Below, in pieces: positions 15,716-24,552 of a stretch of 64,000 nt of DNA. Within the stretch, counting starts at the first letter, position 1. Each line of letters begins with the position of its first letter. The notes beneath the pieces were generated by a model. That model was not told the origin of the DNA. It searched no databases and saw only the letters and a program-made list of their open reading frames with translations. Origin of the DNA: Empedobacter brevis NBRC 14943 = ATCC 43319 (lineage in GTDB: Bacteria > Bacteroidota > Bacteroidia > Flavobacteriales > Weeksellaceae); the NCBI RefSeq assembly GCF_000382425.1, contig NZ_KB908295.1:124001-188000 (forward strand). Direction: 5' to 3'. The position numbers and the translations under genes are program-made.

Positions 15716-16156
15716 ATGAATAAAATAAAATTACCTAATCATACGATAGAGTTTATCAAACAATTGATCCCTCAACGAGAACCTATTATTATGGTGGATA
15801 CTATTTTCGAATATGAAGAAGGAAAAGTTGTTGGAGGATTAACTGTAACAGTAGATTCAATTTTTGTAGCAAGTCAAGAGTTGAATGAATCAGGACTCTT
15901 AGAACACATGGCACAAACAGTAGCCTTGTATACAGGTTATCAATTTTATATTCGAAAAGAAACAGCACCGACAGGGTATATCGGTTCAATGAAATCAATA
16001 GATATTTACCGTTTGCCTAAAGTGAATGATAATTTAATCACAACCGCTACAATTTTGCACGAAGTGATGGGAGTGACTTTAGTTTCAATTGAAACGAAAA
16101 TAAATGGAGAGATAATTGCAAAAGGAGAGATGAAAACAGTGATTGCAGAAACATAA
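15716..16156 (+). CDS. Hotdog-fold 3-hydroxyacyl-ACP dehydratase-like, copy 1 (His replaced)
   Basis: This 146-residue single hotdog protein resembles the ApeI/ApeP-type dehydratases of aryl polyene clusters. It has IPQREPIIMVD where FabZ proteins have LPHRxPxLLVD, so the conserved His is Gln, and it lacks the FabZ HFP motif. GLLEHMAQTVALYTGYQF corresponds to the FabZ helix. The adjacent gene (16160) is a paralog with the intact LPHREP. The pair may form a heterodimer in which only one subunit is catalytic; this is inference. Confidence 0.82.
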   Translation: MNKIKLPNHTIEFIKQLIPQREPIIMVDTIFEYEEGKVVGGLTVTVDSIFVASQELNESGLLEHMAQTVALYTGYQFYIRKETAPTGYIGSMKSIDIYRLPKVNDNLITTATILHEVMGVTLVSIETKINGEIIAKGEMKTVIAET

Positions 16157-16159
16157 TCT

Positions 16160-16615
16160 ATGAAAGTAAACCAGCAAATTGATATTCAACAATTTCTTCC
16201 ACATCGTGAACCAATGCTTTTTGTTGATACTATTTCGTGGATAGAAAAAACGTATGTTGAAGCTTTGTTTACGATAAAACCAAATCAATTATTTATTCAG
16301 AACGACTACTTTACCGAAGTCGGTTTACTCGAAAATATGGCACAAGTTTGTTCGACAATTATTGGACAAAACTATTTTATCAATTTTTCAGATGTCCATA
16401 AAGGCGATGTTATCGGCTTTATTAGTTCGATTAAACAAGCCGAAATTATGCAATTACCAAAAGTTAATCAGATAATTACAACCAAAGCAACGTTGTTAGA
16501 AGTTTTTGATTATGATGAATTTACTATTAGCTTGATGCAAGCTCAAGTGATGATTGTTGAAGAAACGATTGCAACAGCTACAATGAATTTGATGCTTCAA
16601 AACCATAAAAAATGA
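16160..16615 (+). CDS. Hotdog-fold 3-hydroxyacyl-ACP dehydratase-like, copy 2
   Basis: This 151-residue hotdog protein has FLPHREPMLFVD near residue 13-24 and GLLENMAQVCSTIIGQNYF, paralleling copy 1 but with the His retained. It would remove water from 3-hydroxyacyl-ACP to make the trans double bonds of the polyene. It starts 3 bp after copy 1 and overlaps the next gene by 4 bp (ATGA), so the three are probably translated together. Confidence 0.82.
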   Translation: MKVNQQIDIQQFLPHREPMLFVDTISWIEKTYVEALFTIKPNQLFIQNDYFTEVGLLENMAQVCSTIIGQNYFINFSDVHKGDVIGFISSIKQAEIMQLPKVNQIITTKATLLEVFDYDEFTISLMQAQVMIVEETIATATMNLMLQNHKK

Positions 16616-17016
16616 AACAATCAGAAGTACCACAAGATAAAGGCCATCTAAAAAAATTCAACGAAGTTTATTATGCAATTGATGAACAGGGAGAATTTTC
16701 TCAAACATTAAGTGCAGGTTGGAAAGCAAAAAACATTGTTCAGTCTGAAACCCTGAAAATTTTGGATGAACGAGTAGAAAGAGCAAGACAGAAAGTAATG
16801 CAAGGAGAAGCGAGCCCTATTTTATATTTCATGGAATTGAAACGAATGGATTGGGATATCCTGTCTAATTATGTCGGAATTTGGAAGTTTTTTGTGAAAA
16901 GACACTCAAAACCGACAACTTTTTCTAAATTAAAAGAAGCAACACTAAAAAAATATGCCGAAGCATTTGAGATTTCGGTAGATGAATTAAAAAATTTTGA
17001 TGGAAACCCTAACTGA
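16612..17016 (+). CDS. Conserved hypothetical protein, HTH-like C-terminus
   Basis: This 134-residue protein has no signal peptide or membrane segment. Residues 70-128 (MDWDILSNYVGIWKFFVKRH..., KKYAEAFEISVDELKNF) resemble the end of an XRE-type helix-turn-helix, where a KYAxAFxISxDEL helix is common, but the first half is not recognised. It overlaps the hotdog gene upstream by 4 bp and the BtrH-like gene downstream by 17 bp. It could be a cluster regulator or a structural adaptor of the BtrH-like protein. No function is claimed. Confidence 0.6.
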   Translation: MKQSEVPQDKGHLKKFNEVYYAIDEQGEFSQTLSAGWKAKNIVQSETLKILDERVERARQKVMQGEASPILYFMELKRMDWDILSNYVGIWKFFVKRHSKPTTFSKLKEATLKKYAEAFEISVDELKNFDGNPN

Positions 17017-18001
17017 TTTTATACATTTTCAATCAGCACATTGCGAAAATGGAGTAGCATCCAACTTATTGAAAAATAAAGGAATTGATGTTTCAGAACC
17101 GATGATTTTTGGAATTGGTTCCGGACTTTTTTTTGTGTTTTTACCTTTTCTAAAAGTGAATCATGCTCCGGCTATTAGTTATCGTCCAATGCCGGGAATG
17201 ATTTTTAATCGTGCAGCTAAAAATCTTGGTATAAAAGTAAAGCGACATAAATTTCGTTCTACTAAAGCGGCACAGATTTTTTTGGATGAACAACTTTCTG
17301 CAAATCGCCCTTGTGGTTTACAAGTCGGTGTTTACAATTTAACGTATTTTCCGGAAGAATATAAATTCCACTTTAACGGACATAATCTGGTTGTTTTTGG
17401 TAAACAGGATGGGTCCTATTTAATAAGTGATCCTGTTATGCAGGAAACGACAAAATTATCAGAAAAAGAATTAGAAAAGGTACGTTTTTCAAAAGGTGTT
17501 TTAGCACCGAAAGGACATTTATATTACCCGGAATTTGTCCCTGAAAATCTAGATTTTGAGAAAGCAATCAAAAAAGGCATTAAGAAAACGTGTCGGGAGA
17601 TGTTAGCGCCTGTTCCAATTGTTGGCGTTCGTGGAATTAGGATGGTAGCAAAAAGAATAAAGAAAATGCCAGCGAAAATAGGGAATGCTAAAACGAATTA
17701 TTTTTTGGCTCAGATGGTTCGAATGCAAGAAGAAATAGGAACAGGAGGCGGAGGTTTTCGTTATATTTATGCTGCATTTTTACAAGAGGCTTCACAAAAA
17801 TTGCAACAGCCAAAACTGAATGATTTTGCGATGGAAATTTCTGCAATTGGAGATAAATGGCGCGATTTTGCTTTGAATGCATCCCGGGTTTATAAAAAGA
17901 GAAACAATTCCCAAGATATATATAATGTAATTTCGGATCAATTGTTGGAATTAGCAGAGTTGGAAGAATCGTTTTTTAAGCGTTTAAGAAAAGCCATTTA
18001 A
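17000..18001 (+). CDS. BtrH N-terminal domain-like protein
   Basis: This 333-residue protein has an N-terminal half like BtrH/C39-fold proteins: C15 in SAHCENGVAS, His in FNGHNLVVFG and Asp in YLISDPVM form a plausible Cys-His-Asp triad. The C-terminal half is basic and helical (DUF4872-like). BtrH moves an acyl group from a carrier protein to an amine in butirosin synthesis, so this could transfer the polyene from ACP to its acceptor. ATG 17000 is preferred over TTG 16997. It overlaps the upstream gene by 17 bp and precedes the ABC exporter by 5 bp. Confidence 0.72.
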   Translation: METLTDFIHFQSAHCENGVASNLLKNKGIDVSEPMIFGIGSGLFFVFLPFLKVNHAPAISYRPMPGMIFNRAAKNLGIKVKRHKFRSTKAAQIFLDEQLSANRPCGLQVGVYNLTYFPEEYKFHFNGHNLVVFGKQDGSYLISDPVMQETTKLSEKELEKVRFSKGVLAPKGHLYYPEFVPENLDFEKAIKKGIKKTCREMLAPVPIVGVRGIRMVAKRIKKMPAKIGNAKTNYFLAQMVRMQEEIGTGGGGFRYIYAAFLQEASQKLQQPKLNDFAMEISAIGDKWRDFALNASRVYKKRNNSQDIYNVISDQLLELAELEESFFKRLRKAI

Positions 18002-18006
18002 CAAAG

Positions 18007-18732
18007 ATGATTGAAATTGAAAAGCTATACAAAAAGTATAAAAATTCGGATGTTTTTGCATTAGAAGATTTCACTTTGACAATAAAACAAAACGAAATTC
18101 ACGGTTTATTGGGACCAAACGGAGCAGGTAAAACAACATTGATGTCTATCCTTTCGGGGTTGATAAAGTCCACTTCTGGCAATGTTGTGATTCAGAATTT
18201 TAATCAAAAAACTGATTTGAAAAAAATTCAGAAAATCATAGGAATAGTTCCGCAAGAATATGCATTATACCCAACATTGACAGCACGAGAGAATTTAGAA
18301 TTTTTCGGAAAGATTTATAAAGTTTCTTCGAAAGAGTTACATGATAAAATTAATGATTTAACCGAAAAAATTGGAATGAGTAAATTTTTGGATAAAAAAA
18401 TTGATTCATTTTCAGGTGGGATGAAACGGCGCATTAATTTATTGGCCGGAATTCTTCATCAGCCTGAAATTCTATTTTTGGATGAACCGACAGTTGGTGT
18501 GGATATCCAATCAAAAATAATATTATTGGATTATCTTCAGGAACTTCATCAGCAAGGAATGTCAATTGTTTATACATCTCATCACATGGCTGAAGCCGAG
18601 GATTTTTGTACTCAGGTCACGATTATGAATCAGGGAAAGTCGATCATAACCGCTGAACCGAAGGAATTAATTTTGCAGTTTGGTGTGCACAATTTGGAAG
18701 AAGCCTTTGTTCATTTAACTAAATTATCGTGA
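18007..18732 (+). CDS. ABC transporter ATP-binding protein
   Basis: This 241-residue ATPase has Walker A GPNGAGKTT (about 36-44), Q-loop IVPQEYAL, signature FSGGMKRR, Walker B ILFLDEPTVGVD and H-loop TSHHM. It is the DrrA/CcmA-like type that pairs with ABC-2 permeases. The permease starts 1 bp after its stop. Placed inside the pigment operon, it probably energises export of the pigment or a precursor across the inner membrane. Confidence 0.93.
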   Translation: MIEIEKLYKKYKNSDVFALEDFTLTIKQNEIHGLLGPNGAGKTTLMSILSGLIKSTSGNVVIQNFNQKTDLKKIQKIIGIVPQEYALYPTLTARENLEFFGKIYKVSSKELHDKINDLTEKIGMSKFLDKKIDSFSGGMKRRINLLAGILHQPEILFLDEPTVGVDIQSKIILLDYLQELHQQGMSIVYTSHHMAEAEDFCTQVTIMNQGKSIITAEPKELILQFGVHNLEEAFVHLTKLS

Positions 18733-18733
18733 T

Positions 18734-20011
18734 ATGTTGAGTCAACTTTTAGCGTGTATAAAGAAAGAAGTTCTGTTGCTGATTCGGGATATTGGAGGAT
18801 TAATCATCCTTTTTATAATGCCTCTTATTTTGGTTGTTACAGTAACTAAAATACAGAAAAGTACCTATGATTCTTTTGCTGAAGCCAGTATTCCGGTTTT
18901 GTTTATCGATCATGATCACGATAGTATTTCTACAATCATAAAAAAACATATTTCTACTTCAGGAAACTTGAAAATTGTGACCGAGATAGATGGGAAAAAA
19001 TTAACGGAAGAACAAGTCCAATCCGAAGTTTTTAAAGGAAAATACCAAGTGGGAATTGTTATTCCTGCAAAATTATCAAAAGATTTGAATTATAAAATCA
19101 ATCAAAATGTAGAGAAGATTTTAAATGAATTTGCTTTTGATAGTACACAAGTTAAATATAACCAGCATATAAATCCCAAAACAATCAAATTGTATTTTGA
19201 TCCTGCTACTTCGTTGGCTTTCAAAGAAAATGTGTCGAATGTTTTAGATAAATTAATTACAGATACAGAAAATAAAAGTATTTACAAAGCATTTCAAGAG
19301 GAAATAGGCTCTGATGATTTGGGATTTCAAAACGAAAAATTTATTCATTTTAAGGAAATTGTTCCAGAGAAATCGAAATCGGTTCTAAAACCTAATGTGA
19401 CACAGCACAATGTTCCAGCTTGGACGTTGTTTGCGATATTTTTTATCATCGTTCCATTATCAATTAATATTGTGAAGGAAAAAAGTTTGGGAACACATAT
19501 CCGATTATTGACAAGCCCAATGCCTTATTCCGTTCAAATTCTAGCAAAAACAATCACTTATTTGGGGATTAGTTTATTGCAGTTTACAATGATACTGGGC
19601 GTAGCGAAATTAGTTTTTCCATTGATTGGTTTACCGGGTTTTAAAACAGAAGGAATAATCTATTCAATTTACGGATTAACAGTTTTTGCTTCATTAGCTG
19701 CAATTGGTTTAGGATTATTGATTGGAACAATTGCAAAAACACAAGAACAATCTGCACCATTTGGAGCAACTTTAGTTGTGATTTTAGCAGCGATTGGCGG
19801 TGTTTGGATTCCTGTTTTTGCCATGTCAGATTTTATGCAGCATTTTGCAAAAATTTCACCTATGAATTGGGCTCTTGATTCTTATTATAGTTTAATCTTA
19901 CGAAATCAATCTTTTCTACAGATTGTTCCGAATATTATTTTGTTAACTTTGTTCTATATTATTACTTTGTTTGCCGCAATATATTATGATAGATTCAAGA
20001 GAGAAGATTAA
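18734..20011 (+). CDS. ABC-2 type transporter permease
   Basis: This 425-residue permease has the ABC-2 layout: TM helix near the N-terminus (about 18-38), a large extracytoplasmic loop (about 45-220), then five hydrophobic helices between about 227 and 418. NVPAWTLFAIFFIIVPLSINIVKEK and GTHIRLLTSPMP match the family. Partner of the preceding ATPase. Its 3' end overlaps the thioesterase gene by 26 bp, implying coupled translation. Confidence 0.9.
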   Translation: MLSQLLACIKKEVLLLIRDIGGLIILFIMPLILVVTVTKIQKSTYDSFAEASIPVLFIDHDHDSISTIIKKHISTSGNLKIVTEIDGKKLTEEQVQSEVFKGKYQVGIVIPAKLSKDLNYKINQNVEKILNEFAFDSTQVKYNQHINPKTIKLYFDPATSLAFKENVSNVLDKLITDTENKSIYKAFQEEIGSDDLGFQNEKFIHFKEIVPEKSKSVLKPNVTQHNVPAWTLFAIFFIIVPLSINIVKEKSLGTHIRLLTSPMPYSVQILAKTITYLGISLLQFTMILGVAKLVFPLIGLPGFKTEGIIYSIYGLTVFASLAAIGLGLLIGTIAKTQEQSAPFGATLVVILAAIGGVWIPVFAMSDFMQHFAKISPMNWALDSYYSLILRNQSFLQIVPNIILLTLFYIITLFAAIYYDRFKRED

Positions 20012-20420
20012 AACGTTAGTACATCATTCCAATTTTGCTGTTCGTTTCAATGAGACCGACCCACTGGGAATCGTGTGGCATGGAAATTATATTACTTATT
20101 TTGAAGATGGAAGAGAAGCTTTTGGACGTCATTTTGGAATTAGTTACTTAGATATTCAAAAAAGCGGATTTGTAACACCGATTATTAAATCAGTATGCGA
20201 ACATAAATTTCCATTGAAATATGGTGATAAATGTAGAATAGAAACGACTTTTGAAGATAGTTTGGCAGCTAAAATGATATACAAATTCAAGATTTTTAAT
20301 CAAGATGAAAAATTGGTCTGTATTGGAGAAACAATCCAGGTTTTTCTAGATGAAGAAGGTGAATTGATGTTAACACTCCCTCCATTTTTTGAAGAATGGA
20401 AGAAAAAAGTAGGATTATAG
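19986..20420 (+). CDS. 4HBT-type acyl thioesterase
   Basis: This 144-residue hotdog protein has the 4HBT motif FNETDPLGIVWHGNYITYFEDGR with D25. Such enzymes release acyl groups from CoA or ACP. In the cluster it could free the finished polyene acid or edit wrong chains. ATG 19986 is chosen over TTG 19971; the gene overlaps the permease by 26 bp. A ketosynthase follows after 2 bp. Confidence 0.88.
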   Translation: MIDSREKIKTLVHHSNFAVRFNETDPLGIVWHGNYITYFEDGREAFGRHFGISYLDIQKSGFVTPIIKSVCEHKFPLKYGDKCRIETTFEDSLAAKMIYKFKIFNQDEKLVCIGETIQVFLDEEGELMLTLPPFFEEWKKKVGL

Positions 20421-20422
20421 TA

Positions 20423-21544
20423 ATGGAAAAAGTTTACATTAATCGTGCGAATATTTTAACACCTTTTGGGAATACCATTGAAACCAATTGGGATAAATTG
20501 GTGAAAGGAAATTCTGCACTAACTAAAATAGATTCATTTGGTCATTTAAAGGATTTTTATGCTGGTAAAGTTGATGATGAAATTTTCTTAAATTTTAAAA
20601 ATCAACTTAAAGATAATGAGAATTATACTCGATTAGAAATAATTGGAATTTTGGCTCTTCAATTTATTATTGATAAATCAAAAATTTCACAACGAACTGC
20701 TTTTATAATTTCAACAACAAAAGGAAATATTCATCAACTTTCAAGTTCTCTTAAAGGAGCATCTATTCCGGATTTTGCAAAGAAAATTGCCGGTTATTTT
20801 GGATTTATAACAGAGCCTGTAATTATTTCCAATGCTTGTGTTTCAGGCGTTTTAGCAGTAAATGTAGCCAAACGTTTTATCGAAATGGAAATGTGTGATG
20901 AGGCTTACGTTTTGGCTTTAGACGAATTGACAGACTTTGTTTTAACAGGTTTTAATTCTTTCCAGGCAATGGACTTTGATTTATGTAAACCATTTGATCA
21001 AGCGCGAAAAGGTGTTAATTTAGGCGAAGCTGTAGCTTGTGTTTATCTTTCTAAAAGTCAAGACGAAAATAGTTTTCAGATCTTGGGTGAAGCTTCAATT
21101 AACGATGCAAACCATATTTCCGGACCATCTCGAACGGGTGAAGGTTTGGTTTTGAGTATAGAGTCAGCGATGAAAGAAGCAAATATTTCTTCAAATGAAA
21201 TAGATTATATTTCGGCTCATGGAACGGCAACATTGTATAACGATGAAATGGAAGCAATTGCTTTTAATCGTTTACAGATGGAAACGATTCCGACAAATAG
21301 TTTAAAAGCTTTTTACGGACATACTTTGGGTGCTTCTGGATTGTTAGAATTGATTATTTCGATGAAACAAGCACAAGAAAAATTGATTTTGAAAAGCCAT
21401 AATTTCAATGAATTAGGAGTTTCAGTTCCATTAAATATTTTAAAAGAAAATCTTCAAAAAGAAGTCAATATTATTTTGAAAACTTCATCTGGTTTTGGAG
21501 GAAGTAATGCTGTAATTATTTTAAAAAAAGTTCCGAATGACTAA
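20423..21544 (+). CDS. Beta-ketoacyl-ACP synthase, full triad
   Basis: This 373-residue ketosynthase has C139 in ISNACVSGVLAV, H266 in ISAHGTATLYND, K295 in SLKAFYGH and H300. The active-site loop is NACVSG, differing from the CASG and CSSA of the other two complete ketosynthases, so each probably has its own chain or partner preference. ATG 20423 is preferred over 20396, which would overlap the thioesterase. Its 3' end overlaps the next gene by 8 bp. Confidence 0.9.
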   Translation: MEKVYINRANILTPFGNTIETNWDKLVKGNSALTKIDSFGHLKDFYAGKVDDEIFLNFKNQLKDNENYTRLEIIGILALQFIIDKSKISQRTAFIISTTKGNIHQLSSSLKGASIPDFAKKIAGYFGFITEPVIISNACVSGVLAVNVAKRFIEMEMCDEAYVLALDELTDFVLTGFNSFQAMDFDLCKPFDQARKGVNLGEAVACVYLSKSQDENSFQILGEASINDANHISGPSRTGEGLVLSIESAMKEANISSNEIDYISAHGTATLYNDEMEAIAFNRLQMETIPTNSLKAFYGHTLGASGLLELIISMKQAQEKLILKSHNFNELGVSVPLNILKENLQKEVNIILKTSSGFGGSNAVIILKKVPND

Positions 21545-22076
21545 AGTTGAGATTAAAAATGAACAAGTTTGGTTGAATAATGAACTTTATTTTGAAGATT
21601 CTTCAGGAGATTTTGAGATATTTTGTAAAAATTTTTTCAAATCTTTCGAAATTGATTATCCAAAATTTTATAAAATGGATCATCAAAGTAAATTAGCTTT
21701 TTTGGCTGCCGAAATTTTGTTGAAAGATGAAAATACATTAAACGAAAATCAAGATATTGCATTGGTTTTTGCAAATCGAAATTCGAGCTTAGAATCAGAT
21801 TTGAAACATCAACAAAGTATTCAATCTGCTGATGAAATTTTTCCGAGTCCGGCAGTTTTTGTCTACACATTAGCAAATATTTGTTTGGGTGAAGTGAGTA
21901 TTCGTCATCAATTGAAAACCGAAAATGCTTTTTTTATTTCGGAAAATTTCAATGAAGAACAATTAAAAAAATATGCGAATTATTTAATTCAAAAAAATAA
22001 AGCAAAGAAAGTTGTTTTGGCTTGGATAGATTATTTACAAGGTGATTACGAAGCGAAAATGTACTTAATAGATTAA
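21537..22076 (+). CDS. Short ketosynthase-like protein, lacking catalytic half
   Basis: This 179-residue protein has weak similarity to the N-terminal part of ketosynthases or the beta-ketoacyl synthase N-like domain of aryl polyene clusters (IALVFANRNSSLESD, then PSPAVFVYTLANICLGEVSIRHQ), but no Cys-His-His triad. It is only half the length of a ketosynthase. I take it as a partner or chain-length-type subunit of the flanking ketosynthases, not as a truncated pseudogene, because the frame is open, codon use is normal and it is translationally linked (8-bp overlap) to the upstream gene. Confidence 0.6.
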   Translation: MTKVEIKNEQVWLNNELYFEDSSGDFEIFCKNFFKSFEIDYPKFYKMDHQSKLAFLAAEILLKDENTLNENQDIALVFANRNSSLESDLKHQQSIQSADEIFPSPAVFVYTLANICLGEVSIRHQLKTENAFFISENFNEEQLKKYANYLIQKNKAKKVVLAWIDYLQGDYEAKMYLID

Positions 22077-22106
22077 AAACAATATTAGTTTACAATAAAA
22101 AATACT

Positions 22107-22364
22107 ATGGAAAATTTAATTAACGACTTAAAAGTTAAAATCATTGAAATTTTAAACCTTGAAGATGTATCAGTAGAGGATATCAAAAATGATGATCCTT
22201 TATTTGGAGACGGTTTGGGACTTGATTCTATCGATGCTTTGGAGTTGATTGTATTATTAGATAAAGAATATGGAATCAAAATTACAGACCCGAAAGAAGG
22301 AAAAACAATCTTTCAATCAGTAGAAGTAATGGCAGATTATATTGAGAAAAACAGAACAAAATAA
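22107..22364 (+). CDS. Acyl carrier protein 2 of the pigment cluster
   Basis: This 85-residue carrier protein has the phosphopantetheine Ser S41 in LGLDSIDALELIVLL. DPLFGDGLGLDSIDALEL is typical of type II polyketide or aryl polyene ACPs. Its stop overlaps the start of the next ketosynthase by 1 bp (TAATG). With ACP1, this gives two carrier proteins for two parallel acyl chains, or for starter and elongation. Confidence 0.93.
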   Translation: MENLINDLKVKIIEILNLEDVSVEDIKNDDPLFGDGLGLDSIDALELIVLLDKEYGIKITDPKEGKTIFQSVEVMADYIEKNRTK

Positions 22365-23560
22365 TGCATAAAAAAGTTGCAATAACAGGAATGGGAATTA
22401 TTTCGGCAATTGGTAAAAATGTCGAAGAGAATTTCGATTCATTAATTCATCAAAAGCATGGTTTATCACGCCTCGAAAATTTTGAATCTATTCATAAAAA
22501 CGAAATTTTTGTGGGTGAAATCAAATTATCGAACGATGAATTGGCAACTTTTTTAAATCTACCTTCAAACCATAGCTTTTCTCGAACAGCAATGTTAGGA
22601 CTTATTGCTGTACAAGAAGCTCTGCAAAATGCAGGAATCGAAAATGTAAATGAAGTCAGAACAGGACTGATTTCTTCGACAAGTGTGGGAGGAATGGATA
22701 TGACGGAAAATTATTTTTTAGATTATGAGAATCTCCCTGATAAGCAAAAATATATTTTGAGTCACGATGCTGGAGCTTCATCCGATCAAATTGCAACAGA
22801 AATAGGGCTAAAGGGTTTTGTTTCCACGATTAGTACAGCATGTTCCTCTGCTGCGAATGCGATTATGCATGGCGCACGCTTAATTAATTCAGGAAGATTG
22901 GATCGTGTAATTGTTGGTGGGACAGACGCATTATCTAAATTTACCATTAATGGATTCAAAAGTTTGATGATTTTGAGCGATGAGTTTAATCAACCATTTG
23001 ATGAAAGTCGAAAAGGTTTGAATCTTGGTGAAGCGGCTGCTTATTTGGTTTTAGAGTCAGAAGAATCTGTTCTAAAGTCAAATAAAAAAGTCCTTGGTTA
23101 TTTGATTGGAGCGGGAAATGCAAACGATGCATTTCATCAAACAGCTTCTTCAGAAAATGGGGAAGGAGCGTACTTGGCGATGAAAAAAGCATTCGAAACA
23201 GCAACTATTCTACCAACCGAAATAGATTACATCAATGTTCATGGAACTGCTACAAGTAATAATGACTTAACTGAAGGGCGGGCAATAAAAAGAATTTTTG
23301 GTGAGGATTTACCAAACTTTAGTTCTACTAAACCTTATACAGGACACACGTTGGCTGCTGCAGCAAGTGTAGAAGCTGTGTTTAGTTTATTGAGCCTCCA
23401 AAATAATATGATTTATCCGAATCTTAATTTTCGATCTCCGATTGAAGAGTTGAATATCTTTCCTGCAACTAAATTAGAAAAGAAAGATATTCAAAATGTG
23501 TTATCAAATTCATTTGGATTTGGAGGAAATTGTTCAACTTTAATTTTTTCTAAATCATGA
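22364..23560 (+). CDS. Beta-ketoacyl-ACP synthase, full triad (elongating candidate)
   Basis: This 398-residue ketosynthase has C160 in STACSSAANAI, H293 in INVHGTATSNND, and K323/H328 in STKPYTGHTLAAAA. It is coupled to ACP2 (1-bp overlap) upstream and to a catalytically dead ketosynthase-like gene downstream (4-bp overlap), a KS/CLF arrangement typical of type II polyketide synthases and aryl polyene systems. It is therefore the best candidate for the polyene-elongating subunit. Confidence 0.92.
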   Translation: MHKKVAITGMGIISAIGKNVEENFDSLIHQKHGLSRLENFESIHKNEIFVGEIKLSNDELATFLNLPSNHSFSRTAMLGLIAVQEALQNAGIENVNEVRTGLISSTSVGGMDMTENYFLDYENLPDKQKYILSHDAGASSDQIATEIGLKGFVSTISTACSSAANAIMHGARLINSGRLDRVIVGGTDALSKFTINGFKSLMILSDEFNQPFDESRKGLNLGEAAAYLVLESEESVLKSNKKVLGYLIGAGNANDAFHQTASSENGEGAYLAMKKAFETATILPTEIDYINVHGTATSNNDLTEGRAIKRIFGEDLPNFSSTKPYTGHTLAAAASVEAVFSLLSLQNNMIYPNLNFRSPIEELNIFPATKLEKKDIQNVLSNSFGFGGNCSTLIFSKS

Positions 23561-24552
23561 AAGATGTATTTGTAAATGGCTTAGGTTTTGTCAATGCACA
23601 ATTTATCGATGAGGTTGGACATGAATTCGATCTCTTACAAGAGTTTATTTCAAAAGCAAAATCTCCTTCTTTAAAAGAAATTATTTCTCCTGCTATGAGC
23701 CGTCGAATGGCTTCCGGAGTTAAAATGGGAATTTATGCTTCTTTAAAAGCATTGGAGGAAGCTAAGGTAGAACAGCCGGATACGATTATTACAGGGACAG
23801 CTTTAGGATGTTTAGTCGATTCGGAAAAATTTTTAATCAATATCATTCAAAATAATGAAGCGTTTTTAACGCCAACTGCTTTTATACAATCTACGCACAA
23901 TACAGTTGGTTCACAAATTGCTTTACATCTCGGTTGTAATGCTTATAATTTCACATATACAAACGGGTTTAATTCGTTTGAAAATGCGCTTTTAGATGGA
24001 AGTCTGCAAGTTGAGACTGAAGAAGTGAAGACTGCTTTGGTAGGAGGAATTGATGAAATTGGTGAACGAACGTATCAATTGTTGCAATTGATAGGGGAAA
24101 TAAAATCTGCAACCAATCAAGGAAAGAAATATAGCGAAGGTGCTCATTTTTGTGTTTTATCAAATGAGAAAAGTGTAACTTCTTATGCTAAGCTTCTGGC
24201 TGTTTCAATTTGTAATGGATATGAAGATTTATACGCTGAAATACTTAAATTCATTGAATTGAATCACATCAATTTATCTGATATTGACGCCATTATTTCA
24301 GGAGAAGAAAGTTTAAAAGATAACAACCGGCTAAATGGTTTAGCAAGTTTATATGAATACAAAGAATTTATCGGTGAATATGGTACTTCTTCTGCATTTG
24401 GATTTGTTTTGGGATGTGAATTATTGAAAAAACAAATCTTACCAAGTCAATTCAAAAAGAATGATAGAAAAGCTGAAAAGTATAAAAACATACTTTTGGT
24501 AAATGGACACAATGGAAAAGATTTGAGTTTAATTCTGCTTCAATCAGTATGA
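23557..24552 (+). CDS. Ketosynthase-like chain-length-factor homolog, no catalytic residues
   Basis: This 331-residue protein has a ketosynthase fold (TGTALGCLVDSEKF, AFIQSTHNTVGSQIALHLGC) but the nucleophile region reads TNGFNSFENAL, so Cys is replaced, and neither catalytic His is present (IISGEES, TSSAFGF in place of HGT and GH). It overlaps the complete ketosynthase by 4 bp (ATGA). The layout suggests a heterodimer in which this subunit sets chain length. It also overlaps the deacetylase gene by 4 bp. Confidence 0.78.
   Translation: MKDVFVNGLGFVNAQFIDEVGHEFDLLQEFISKAKSPSLKEIISPAMSRRMASGVKMGIYASLKALEEAKVEQPDTIITGTALGCLVDSEKFLINIIQNNEAFLTPTAFIQSTHNTVGSQIALHLGCNAYNFTYTNGFNSFENALLDGSLQVETEEVKTALVGGIDEIGERTYQLLQLIGEIKSATNQGKKYSEGAHFCVLSNEKSVTSYAKLLAVSICNGYEDLYAEILKFIELNHINLSDIDAIISGEESLKDNNRLNGLASLYEYKEFIGEYGTSSAFGFVLGCELLKKQILPSQFKKNDRKAEKYKNILLVNGHNGKDLSLILLQSV

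Noticed and set aside
21537-22076. Pseudogene fragment of a ketosynthase
   Set aside because: Frame is open from a coupled ATG to its stop with ordinary codon use, so it is more likely a functional short subunit.
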